A stretch of 64,000 bases of DNA from the NCBI GenBank assembly GCA_946699065.1, contig CAMPDV010000012.1, positions 1,612,001-1,676,000 on the forward strand, written 5' to 3'. Each line of letters opens with the position of its first letter. Positions within the stretch are counted from its first letter, which is position 1. Position numbers and translations under genes: made by a program. Below are positions 22,589-34,864 of this stretch, piece after piece. The notes beneath the pieces are model-generated. The model saw only the letters and a list, made by a program, of their open reading frames with translations. It was not told the origin of the DNA and ran no database searches. The stretch comes from Loxodes magnus (lineage: Eukaryota > Ciliophora > Karyorelictea > Loxodida > Loxodidae).

Positions 22589-25500
22589 GTATTGAATATA
22601 GAAACTTTTATTGTCTTTAATTTGAGGAAACATTTCCTCTAATTAAAGATGACCCTAACCCTTATAGTTAAAATTAATTAATTAATTAAATTATAAAAAT
22701 TTAATATATCCAACGCTTAAATAAAGATAACTAAGCTTTACAATATTAGTTCTCAAGATATAAAATGTAGGGAATGCATTAATTAGAATGCTAACTAATA
22801 AAAAATTAATTATGGCTAAGAATCAACAAATTTTTCATTAGCCTTCGAATCCAATCTTCAAGAGAGCTATTAAAAAATATTAGCTAATAAGCTATTTAGG
22901 TTTATATTAGTGAGTCTAATCTGTTTAAATCAAAAGAATCAATTTATTTAAATTAACTCTTTTGATTTAAAAACCTTAATATACCAAAAATAAAAGAAAA
23001 ATAAATAAAGCTACTAACTAGAGTAGGGATTAACAAAGTATTTCAACTTGGCTAAATTTATTTAAGGGTAAATGAGATTTTTATTTATCAAAAGCTAATT
23101 TCATTTCTTTATTTTCTTTAAGTCTTTAGATTAAATAACTTAAACCAATGAACATTTTTGGAGTCATATAGTTTCTGATATAAAATAAAGTGATAGAAAG
23201 CATAAAATTAATTTAAAGATTATAATTAATCTTTAATTGAATCTATGACAGTTAGATATGTATCTTAAGTTTAAATGAGACATTATAGATGAATAATGAG
23301 AGGAATTAATTTTTGTTTTGAAATTATCTTAGAAATAGAGAATTGTTTCTTGTATATCTATAATACTTTAAATAGTTTTAAAACTATTAATACATCTAAC
23401 TGAAATAGTTATTATGCTGAAGTAGTTATGAATGAGAGAAGAGGTTGAAACTTTCTAACGAAGAAATTCAGCTTTAGTCTTAGGAAATTTATTTTCTGCT
23501 TTATGAAATTTTCTAATATCCATAATCTAGACTAATCCTAACTCAGAGGGTATTTTTTATAATCTCAGTTTATTCAAATAAAATAAATTATATAGTAAAG
23601 TGAACCCCTTCGATTGTCACTTGCTATATTTAAAAATTAAATTAATATTTTATGCTTGAAGATACCTAGAGTATTTATTACTAAAAGCTTATGTTGTTAT
23701 AACTTAAGCTCCGTACATAAGTACAAAATCTAAATAATTATAAGATAAATGAATTCTTAGTTTGCTTCTTCAATTTTCTTCTGTTTGCTATAGAGATTTA
23801 ATTAAATTTTGTTTATCTACATATATAATTCACCTTTGAAGTATCTACCTTTATACTATAACTAAAATAGTTTTATTTATTTACCTTAAATAGACTAGTA
23901 CCATCTTAATATAATCTTCAAATAAAGACTCAGTTGAACAAGTTAGTGGAGATTAATATAATTTTTTGATTTATCTCCTATTATTTTCAATAGCTTTAAT
24001 ACCTAAGAGCTTAAGTAAGTACTTTGTATTAAACTTTCACTTAATTTAAGGGCAATAAGTTAGTAATCAATTTCTTCTTTTATTAGTTTCTCTATTAAAC
24101 CTAAAAAAACTGATTATCTTATAGTTTTTATCTATATTCATTTAGTAACTTACATAGACCAATATACTTAAATCAGTTTAAAACTGAGATATTAAAAGCA
24201 ATTCAAAACAGCTAACAGTATTTAAAGATATCGCTCTATTTCACATTGTACAATTGATTGCTACAACTATCTATTTCAGAGATAAGCTAACTATAACTAT
24301 TATTTTGATTGAGCAATTTGATGTTGATATTAAGGATAGAAATATTATCAAGTTTTTGTATTGATAAAATGGAGTGAATTATAGATAAAAGGATAGGAAA
24401 CAATTAAATTTTTAAGTTATGGAAGGAGTGTAATTCGCACTATTCAAAAAAGAAAAAGTGAGACATTAATGCTTAAATATAAATCATTTTGATAGAAATG
24501 AAAGAGATTAAAAATTATTAACTTAAAAACTGGAAATAGTTTGCTCGAGTTATCTATATCATTAAAATAAAAATGCAAAATCATTTCAATTTAACTAATA
24601 ACTGTTAGAGAGAAGCAATATATCATGGTATGCGATGATTACTCAGTAACTTTTAATCTAATTTTGCTAAGAAATTTTTGGAGAATAAAGTTATAAAATT
24701 AAATAGAAAAATGTAAGTTTCCTTTTGATAAATTAAGTAAAAATTGAGAAACTAAGAGAGAAATTCCCTTAAGAATCAATAGTTTAAGAACTAACTAACT
24801 TTATTATCTTATCTAGAAAGGTATATACCTACTAAAGTTTTATAGTACAAATTAAAATTAAATTAATTAAATATTTTAGCCAACCATAGAGAAGTTTCAT
24901 TTAATATTACATTTAAAATAAAAGAATTACCTTTAATATTAATTCCTCTATTAATTTTCTTTTTAGCTAACTCATTGAACCTACAATTGAATATAGCATT
25001 TAATATATAAACTGACTCATAATATTTATTTAGTGCTATTGAATATGCCTAACATGAATTATCTAAGTTTGTTAAAAACTAATAACTTATAAGCCTCTAA
25101 AGATTATCCAAAGGATTAACTTATATAATCAGTAAGTTTGCTATACCTTCAAAATTTGTTTTCTTAAGTTCTTCTCTCATCATTTTGCTATAGATCAATG
25201 ATCCTCTTTCATTATCTTTTGTTCAAAAACAATTTTTTACGCAAATAGTGAAAAAACACTTTGATGTGAGATAAAATTAAGAAAGTATAAATTTAGAAGG
25301 ATTTAAAGAAATTAATGCCTTTATAAGTGAGAAGGAATAATGATGAAATATCTGAAAGATATCAAGCATCAGAAATTTAGCAAGAGGTATATAAAATAAA
25401 GCAGAAATAACTAAAATAATTTCGCTACTTAACTATACTAATAGAACCTATCGATGATTTGCCTTACCTATAAAAAATTAGGCATTCAAAGCCAATAATC

Positions 25501-27184
25501 AAAAGTTATTAATTCCTTTATTTAATTACCTACCATTAGTAAATTTTATGCTTATTAAAGTGATTTTTAATCTCTTCAGTTGATAAATCTAAACTTTGCC
25601 AACTAATCTTAAGACAATTTACAATTTACCCATTTTATTTTCTTATTTGGGTAATTTTATTTCATAAAAGCTAAGCATTTCTATTAGGCTCTAAATAAAT
25701 TGCTTGATAGTAAGTTTTTTAATTGATAGCTATATAAATTAGTTATTGCTACTCTTTTCCTTTAAGATTCTTCTGATAGCTTTATTTGCCTTTATACCTA
25801 TAACTTTATAAAATAAATAGTTATTCTTTTAAGTTTATTAAATAAGCTTTCCTAAACCTCTAGTAGATAGACAATCTAACTATCATTTCCATTTTGATAC
25901 CTATTAATTGTAGTTAGATATTCAAATTTAATTACTAATGCTAGCAAGATTAATGAAGAGATGTTAAAGTTCAAGATTTAAATATTCAAACTAAAGTGAG
26001 GAAGTAAGAAGAGAGGAATGTAACAAACAGCTAAAAAGAGAGAATAAACCAGGTCAAAAAAGAGCTAAAGTATGTAATAAGTAAATAGAGCAACTTATCT
26101 CTCTTAAATAATTCAGTACTAATATTCTTAAAGAAGCTTAACTAAAACCTTTTTCACTGAAGCTAGGAAAATAAAGATAATTAAGAAAAATTTAACTTCA
26201 TAGTTATATCTCCTTTCTATGAAATAAACTAAGTATATCTAAGTAAGACTTCAGAGCTTTAATAGAAAACAATATGAAATGTTTAAATTTAAGAATTAGA
26301 TATTAGTTATTTAGATTATTTCTGCTAGGCTACTATATTTTCATATTAAAAGAGTTTCAAATATAATTTGTATCGAGAAACATTTTTCAGGTATAAGTCA
26401 AGCCTTTAATATCTGAATAATTAGATTTAAAAGGTGTTTTAAACCTGAAGATACATGAAAGGTTTTATGTGTATTAACCAATGAATTTAAAGTAGAGATA
26501 TATATTAATAATGCTTACTTTTAGCTTTCTATTAGTTTAATTAATTGCATGCTTTACCAGAAAAAAAGAAATTAATTAGGTCTATATCATAAACTTTCTA
26601 GATAGAATGATAAAAAAAGCTCTTCATTATTTAACAAGTCAAAAATAAGGAACATTTTTCTATGAGTAACCAAAGATCTACTTTAACTAAGAAAATTAAA
26701 TCAAATTTTCTAGTGTTAAAAGCCTATTATTCAACTGAAATAAAAGTCTTATTTTCAAAGATAAAAGAAATTCTTTTTTAAGATTTTAATTATTTCTTTT
26801 TGTTCAATATCTAAATAATAAAACTTTTCTAAGTTATTTGAGAAATAAATTTGATGGTTCAATGAAGTATAATTATAGTATACATTGATTTGCTTTACTT
26901 TTAAATTTATTGGCTTTATTAGTTCAGAATTTTTATTTCTTTTTAACTTTAAGTTTCAAATACAAATGATTCTTATTAGAAGCTTTTACTCTTAAAACTT
27001 GTTTAGTTTAATTTTAATGCAGTATCTAAAATCTTACTATCAAGCATTTTACCTTTTATTTATGTGGTAGAAATTATTAAATTATTATTTATTTTTAAAG
27101 TTCCTTGGAGGAGAAATCACTTTAATAAAAATATTGATGAAATTAAGTTACTTATATGAATCAGATATTTCATCTTAGATATAT
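22589..27184. other. AT-rich spacer, nothing recognised
   Basis: About 4.6 kb without recognised motif, Cys-rich repeat or RNA-like island. There is a TTAATTAATTAATTAA run at 22673-22688. Confidence 0.5.
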
Positions 27185-29330
27185 TCAAAAAGTTTAACCA
27201 TCATTCTTTTCATCTTCCAACTCTTCTTCGTTGCTTATTGTACTTTCTTGTTTTTCTTCTTTAGGCTCCAATTTTTATTTTTATTTTGTCTTGAAAAATT
27301 TTACTTAAAGGTCTACTTTAGTTTATTTCTGAGAAGTGAATGCTAGTTTATGCAGTCTTAGTTTTTAGTTATTAGTTTTTCCAATTTTTGCCGGGAAAAC
27401 AGATGGAAATCTTCTAAGTAAATTAAAATAGAATTCATATTAAATGATATGCTTAAGTAAGTCTTACCTCAGCATAGACAGAGAACATTTTTCATAGGAT
27501 AATGACACGAATATAAATCATATTTAAAATTGAAAGATTAAGTGCACAACTTAAAGATCGAAAATATTGCTTTCCTGTAATCCTTAAGATTAGTATAGTT
27601 TATCTTTGGAAATTTCTAAATTCCTGTCGGAATATATGTTGGAATTGGCATGTCTTTAAAACGTAAAGTAGCTTCTTAATAATATTTTGTTCTAATTTTC
27701 TTTTAAATGCATTTCTCAAGAAGAAGCAGATAAGAAAACACAACTTGATTATCTATAGTCATGATATAAAACTTAAGCATCTTTTGTATTTGCTAAAAAT
27801 ATGAAAATTTTAAGTTTCAGTTGACTGCTAAGAGTTTTCTTATATCAGAATCAGGATTATTCATAACTTCTTACCGTATTTTAAAGTAAAAGCGGAAAAA
27901 GCGATTATTCATAATATGCTCAAATGGGAGTCAGTTAAAGTTTATGGAATAGGAGACAATAAAGACAGAGACAAGTGGCTGTAAAGCCTTCCCCGCCATT
28001 ATATGCATACTCTTGTTTACTTTCCCCTTCACACTCCGAATACTCTCATTAAAGTCCAAGGAACAAGCTCTCCTTAAAACTCAGACTTAGGCAGTGTAAA
28101 AATATGACAGAGCCTTTTGAAGTGTCAGGAAGTAACATTCTTGTATAGATAAAGAGTATAAATAATTCTCTATAGATTCAAAACAAATATAGCTTTCTAT
28201 TAACATGATAGATTAAAATTCCTTAAACTTTGTTATAATTAATCTTTAATAGAGATTGTTAATTTTCTATAAGACTTTTAGTTATATATTTTCAAATTTG
28301 TCTAATAATAGAGTAAACAAAAAAGACATATTGCAAAATGAACTCTTTAGATTATCAGCATTATAATAAAAATTAAGATTGCTTAAAGCAAATTAATTCT
28401 TGCAGTAGTAGATAGAAAATAGTTAACTAACAAATTTCTAAAATTGATATCTCATTTCACTCATATTATTCTTTATTTTACTTAATTAAAAAACTAATAA
28501 GAGCAACATCAATCTAATTACTACATTAATTATTAAAAATTGTTTGCTTCTTGAATTAAACTTAATTTATCTAAGTTTTTTTTGAAAGAACTTGTAACTC
28601 TTTGAGTCCAATATTCTTATATATTACACTAAATGAAATCACAATCTAGTCAGTTTTTTTTATGTCTTCTTGGTTTCCTTTTTTCTCAACTTCATAAATT
28701 AGGTAAAATTGCTAAAATAATGCTTCTTAGAGTGGCAGCATCAACATTTCTTCCTATATTTCTTGATTTCTTTATGCATTCCTTTTTCAGAAATTCAGTA
28801 GTTTAACTTCCATCATCACTAGAGTTATTATTTAATCACCTGCTCGTCGATCTTTTTGTTTATCAGCACTAGTGACTCTTCAAGTTCGACTTTTTTTTTC
28901 TTCTTGCTTCCCAAGATTCCAATATCTTATTTGAGTTCTCAAAATTGCTCCATTTTTGCAATGAGGCTTCATGGGGATAATCATCTTCAACATGCTTTTA
29001 TAATTCTTGCTGTAATTTTATCATATAATTTTCTTGATGGTTGCAATCATACCGCTAGAACTTCTATCATCTTGATCAGATTTTCTTTGCTGAAATCTAG
29101 CAATCTCTGCTTCTATATAGGCTCAGTTACTTCTCCCTACTCCACTTCCTATTGAATAAGCTCAAAGTTTCAAATTTCTTAAATTGAAAGTTTTAAAAGA
29201 AGTCAATTTTCAATTTTTTTGGTTTCGTAATCTCTCAAGAGTTGAAGTTATGTTTCTCTGGTTACTTGCAGAGCGTTATCTCGAGAGTTGATCTTATATC
29301 TTTTCTTTATCCTTACTCTTTAAGCATGAA
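27185..29330 (-). CDS. Probable minus-strand gene(s), exon structure unresolved
   Basis: A block less AT-rich than its flanks, with a GC-rich core at 27890-28130. The minus strand gives long protein-like runs, among them one from ATG 28464 to about 27468 containing SMHIMAGKALQPLVS and two TGAs in Trp-like contexts, and a charged C-terminal run (KLEPKEEKQES, EEELEDEKNDG) ending in TGA at 27185-27187. The two runs are in different frames; GT..AG pairs of 16 nt (27452-27467) or 54 nt (27414-27467) lie between them but neither restores the frame exactly. Upstream, at 28560-29330, other Lys/Glu-rich runs occur in several frames. Other frames also look protein-like, so coordinates are a container, not a model. 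No family recognised. Confidence 0.35.
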
Positions 29331-31273
29331 GCCTTCCATTTTATTTTTTCCAACTAACTACAAGCTTTAATATTTAATTCTTTTAATTTGAAGCCAAAAT
29401 TAGCTGATTGAACCTAATTAATTTACACTTAAAAAAAAGTGACTTAAATCCAAAAAATTTATAAATAAGCCAATTCTTTCATTTTTTGATAATCTTGAAG
29501 TAAAAAATAATTCTTAAAGTAATAAAAGTTGATTATAGTAGAACAACTGGCAAGGCTATATTCTTGGGGGAAGTATTAATTACTTTAAAATCTATTTTTT
29601 AATGGATGCTATAAAACCCAGAATGAAAATAAGAGTATGTAGTATTATTAATTTCAAAGAAGTAATATTATTAGCCTCTCACTTAAGAACTCTCGAATTA
29701 GCTATACGATAAATAATTTTAAAGCATATAAGTCTATCTCTTATTTATCCTCCACAAGCCTATTCTAGAATTTTAAGCCATAAAAAATGGAAAATAACTA
29801 AAGCATCTAACGGAAATATACTTATAACTAAATTGCTTTTATGCAAATTTTGGTTATTCATTCACAACCTTTAAGTTATATATTAAATAATTAAAATTTA
29901 CTAGAGCTTTTTTATTCTTATGGCTATAACTAATGCCATTTATTTAATTTATATATCTAATCAAATTAATTTTGCAGAACTGAGATTCAAGTGATTTAAA
30001 TTGCTAATTTCACTAAAACCTTTATAGATCATTACTAAAGGACTTACTTCTATAATTAATATTTTAAATTGAGGGAAATCTTTATAACTAAACGATGAAA
30101 GATTTCTCAGCTTTTTGCTTTTAGAGAGTAAAAAGAGAATCACTTCTATCACAGAGAAATTAAAGCTAAATCCAATATAATCGACAAACTGGCAAATTTA
30201 TCTTCATAGTAATTTCTTTAATGAATGCTCTTTTTTAATTAATATCTCTTTTATTTAATTCATTTTCGTACATTTTTTAATTAAATCCTTATAAATCTAG
30301 AATTAAGGATAGATGATATCCAAGATAATTTTACCTCATTTCTAGGAAAAAAACAATATAAGTGAACAGAGATAATTGCTAGAGTAAAAGTTGTTAGCAT
30401 TTAAAGTTAACTCTAGGCTATCAATTGGCTATATATAACAAGTTCATGGTGATACCATAAAAAAAGTTATTGATCAACTTAGGAAAAAAGCATAAAAAAA
30501 TCAAAAAATTTAAGATATAGAAGAGAAAATAGCTAAATAAGGAACTAGTTTGTTTTTAAATAAGTTTAGTTGATGAATATAAGCTCTGCAAATTACAGAT
30601 TCCGTTGACGGCTTTTAAGCACAGCATTCTAGTACTAAATAAAGACATAAAGAATAAAGCTAAGCAGATAGGATAAAAAATCTTTAATTAAAATTAGCAT
30701 GAATAAAGCTTTCATCTCATCCACAGTGAAAATAAATATTTCCTTTTGCATCCATTAATTAATCACATCTTCATAAAAATAAAATAAAGGAAAGCTAGCT
30801 AAAAGTAAATATCCTTAGATAGCAATAATTAATAATTCTTCTAAAAACTTCCTACTAACATACTATCTAACTTTTTAAGGCTAATAAATATAATAAAAGA
30901 GGAAAATAAATATTAATGCTCAACAAAGCATCACTATTCTATAATAATAAGCAACTATTACAAATGATAAAACTAATATAGGTATAACCCTTGCAAAATC
31001 TCTTTTAATGGTAAGCTAATCCTTTTTTATACTTGTAACTCAGATAGCTTGATTTTTAACTTACACTCTAAGAATTATTTTTTATAAGTTAAATAGTTTG
31101 AAAAAATAAAGTATTTAGTTTAAATTCTTTATAAAGAAATGGAAGAAGCTTAGTAGAAAGACTTTAGTGGAGGAGTAGAAGATATATGTGATTATTAAAG
31201 GAGACTTTAAGTAAGTAAAAGTTGATGAGATTTAAGGAGAATAAAAGTCAAAAGTTCAAAGAGAATTTAAATA
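29331..31273. other. AT-rich spacer, nothing recognised
   Basis: No conserved frame or structured island recognised between the minus-strand block and the divergent Cys-rich gene. Confidence 0.45.
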
Positions 31274-33475
31274 ATGAGAGGTTAGAAGATCAAGAAATAT
31301 AAATCCATATTTTTGTTCATTTGGAATATCAATTATTATTCTGACACTTATTCTTTTATTTACTGTTGGAAAAGCATAAATTTAATTGATTCAAAAACTA
31401 TGATGGTTAAGTGGATTAAATAGAATATCAAACAAGTTTAACCTAGCTTGGATATAATAAGGTGAACTCTAAATAAACCTAATCCGTAAAAGGTTGAATA
31501 ATGCTGACTGATTGTAGTAATATAGCATATTTTACTGAGATATATTTTGATAGTTAAAATTTTGAACTATTATGCATTTACTAAAAAGATAGCTTAAAAA
31601 CACTTTTTACATTCTGAGGCAACAGAGCGGATGCATTAAGTTATGCTGCAGTTATTTATGACTATTATTATAATAAATGAAATTTCGTAGAATACACTTT
31701 TAGCACTAGCTTATTATCATATGATCCTAATAATAATTTTAAACTTTTTGAGTCTGTATCAGATACTCTCGATTATTAACTCACTCCTCCTAAAAAATAA
31801 ATGTTAAGCATTTACTAATTAATGGATTTTATCAGAATCGGAAACAAATATCCTGAGAAACAATAAAAAGGATACGTTTGAAATATAATTTTTTGTTCAG
31901 GCAACTATTTATTTAATAATCTTAAATTAGAAGAACTTTATACTTTAGATTTATGCAAGTCATCTTATATATGTATATAATACCCTCCATCATATTAGGT
32001 ATGTACTTGTGGCTAGTCTGGCATTTTACCTTGCTTAACTGAATGTCCTAGTGAATATATATTTCTGGGAAATAAATGTGTTGCATGAGATTAAGCAAAT
32101 CAAACTATAGAAGAAAACTCTGAGGAGTAAGAATCTGGATCATATGATTTTAATACAACCTCAGCTGAAGAAGCGTTATTGATGCTTAGCAAAACTTAGC
32201 AATTTAGTAGCAAACTTCATTTAAAGCTATAGTAGTCGCTACAAGTGTGATTTTCTTCAAACCCATAATCCTTCTGAATGCTAATCAGTATACTATACAA
32301 GTAATAAATGATTATGCCTAACTCCTTTATTAATGTTAAACGTCCTGAAAACCTAAACTCATATTAATACTAAAGTTTCGATAAGCTTCTTCCCTTTGAA
32401 ATAAATTTTCAATTGATAGAATCATGAGATATAATGAAAATGGATAGATACAACTTTAGGCTCATTTTTTATACAAGCTATGCCTTCATAATTAATTCTC
32501 TTTACCCTATTACCTTACTTACTGCCTACATACTAATAGATCAACTTATCTTACTTATAAACAGAAAGCATAAAGAAAGATTCATCACCGAAAAGTTTTT
32601 AGGTTTACTCATTATACTCTCTTTCTATCCTTCTACTAAACCTGGAGCTTTCAAATTTTCCTTTCAACCTCATAAAAATCTATAACTTATATTTCTCAAA
32701 TTGAGGAGAAATAGTCAACTCGTTAGCTGCTCTAATTTCACAGATAACAATTCTATTTAGATATTTGGGATAACTTTTATATTCAATTCCTTTAAATTCA
32801 TTTTTAAATACTAAAAAAAGGATTCCAACTCAAGCTGAAGCACCTAGTATTAAAAGGAAGGTATTTGAATTTAAATACAGCGCTATTATAAAAGATATGA
32901 AGCAAGGGATAATTATTTCCCTTTATTCAAATGGAGATTTTTTATGGCACTCTTACCAATAATACTCATCGAATATCCTAAAGATAAATTGCATGATTTC
33001 TTTTTTCATGTTATTCTTGGTCTGCTTTCATAATCATAATAAGGCCTTATAAAAGCAAAACTTCTAATATATCAGAAGTGAGTGTAGAAGTCTTGCACCT
33101 TTTGATCTTCCAAACAAACTCTTACTTTGTTACCTTTGAAGAATTAAGCTCTAGCTGACTCAGCTTCAGATTTAGTGTTCGGCATTATAATGATATTACT
33201 ATTTTTACTCTTATAGGAAAAGTATCTGTGCTATTAATGCAGGATTTGATTTGTACAAAAAATGGAAAATTCATAAAAGTAAAGTTCAAAACTCACCAGG
33301 ATAACCAATTGATCCAAAATCAACCAAGGTAGAAGTGAATTTCAATACCTCCTAGAAATCTGAGAGATTACTCCAGGTGAGAATTGTAAATGAGTAAAAT
33401 TAATCTTAAATCGAACTTAAAGAGAAAGATTGGATGCTGCAAACTCTAACAAAAAGAAGGAAATAATAAAGTTGA
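31274..33475 (+). CDS. Divergent member of the Cys-rich membrane protein family (frame breaks)
   Basis: From about 31396 a conserved frame runs through VKGW (aligns with ITGW of the paralogues), TLFTFWGNR with W as TGA, further W(TGA) at NKWNF, GYVWN and CVAWD, a short Cys cluster (VCTCGQSG, PCLTECPSE), then INVKRPENLNS aligned with IQVNKPEILSA and YTSYAFIINS aligned with YKSYAFLENS, and membrane helices. The Cys-rich region is far shorter than in the paralogues. A hydrophobic leader (ISIIILTLILLFTVGKAQ, about 31327-31380) is in another frame, and a further shift occurs near 32605; downstream, IVNSLAAL matches IVNTLAAY. A 20-nt intron lies at 32861-32880. The tail ends KRRKQQS, TGA 33473-33475. 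The start is uncertain (ATG 31274 is only the nearest). Possibly functional with small introns or errors; possibly decaying. Confidence 0.6.
32861..32880 (+). other. 20-nt intron in the divergent Cys-rich gene
   Basis: gtatttgaatttaaatacag. Removal joins the upstream frame (...SIKRK) to RYYKRYEARDNYFPLF, which aligns with the segment before the fourth membrane helix of the copy at 42890 (KYFSLFDELKHG). Confidence 0.6.
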
Positions 33476-34864
33476 AGGTGAAGAATGAAGAATGAAGTTA
33501 GTTATTTACATCTTAATATTGATTACTTAGATTTAACCCTTTAAAGTTTCCAAAGTCTCTTAACTATTTTCTACTTAATAATTTTCTTTCCTTTAATTAA
33601 ATCTATAGTCAATCCAAAGGAAAAAGGAATAAATTATCTTCTTAAAGGGGAGGTAAGGAATTTGAAGGAACTAGTTTGATAGGTTTTAACTTTATTGCCT
33701 TAAAAAAATCTAAGGATTAGTCATTTGCTACTTACATATTGAAAAGCGTCAAAAGATATAATCGAAGCAATAAGACCAAACAAAAAGAAAAAATCTAGAA
33801 TACTCAAGATTGAAGATGCTATATCATTAATTTATCATTTAAAGCATTTATATAGCATTCACAAAGCCAAATCCAATCAAATAGTTAGAAGGTTAATTTA
33901 TGCTTAAATAAATCAATAAATCAAAAAAGTTATAGAAGCAACTTTCAAGCAAATAGTTGATAATCTTAAGGAGGTGTAACTAAATGATAGCGGATACAAG
34001 GCAGTTATAAAAATTTATTCATTACTAAAGAACTTCTTTGCTTAAAGAAGGTTAAAGTTAAAAAATTTAAATATGACAAAATGTTTGTTAATACAGACTG
34101 GGCTCTTTATAACGTTCCTAGAATAAGTATTATTTTATGGATTTCCAAGAGATATTAATGTAGAAAGCGATGAAGTAGAAAATAAAGATATATGAAAGAG
34201 AGGAGGTTGCTAATAGCATCTATATGGCTTAATATGAATATAGGCTTAGAATTATTTTAGATCAAATGAAATAATTTAAGGCTAGCTATTTTTATTTAAT
34301 CAATAGATAATTATTATATTGCTGAAAGCAAATTAATTAAAAGCTTAATAATTATAATAGATCTATCTTTAAAAAGCTACCAACTTAAATACAAAAATTT
34401 AAGTTTCTTTGAAAGGTTTAAAAAGACTCAGTATTTATAAGCTACTTGAAATAATTAACTATCTAGTTTATTGATTCTTTATTATTTTTATAGCATCTGG
34501 ATACATTTTTTTCTAGTAAAATAATTAGAAAGCTAACAAATAATTAAAATGCCTCTTAACTAATTTTATAATCAAATATATTTCTTATAATAATAAATTT
34601 GTCTTAAGTATATATTAGGAGATTATCTATATAACATACCTTGATTTACATAATTAGATTTTATCTAAAATATTTTATTTTTATACCCTTCTTTCGATAT
34701 CACATTTAATTCAAATTTAGATTGTCTTTATGATTTTATTTTCAAAAAGCTTTCTTTTAAACATTTGAAGTATATATATAAATTTATTGTATATTACCTT
34801 TAAGGCATTTTTTATATTACATTCATATCTCATTTTTATTTTCTTACTCCAGTTGTTTCTTACA
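33476..34864. other. AT-rich spacer, nothing recognised
   Basis: Moderately richer around 33700-34250 but no frame or motif could be tied to a family. Confidence 0.4.
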
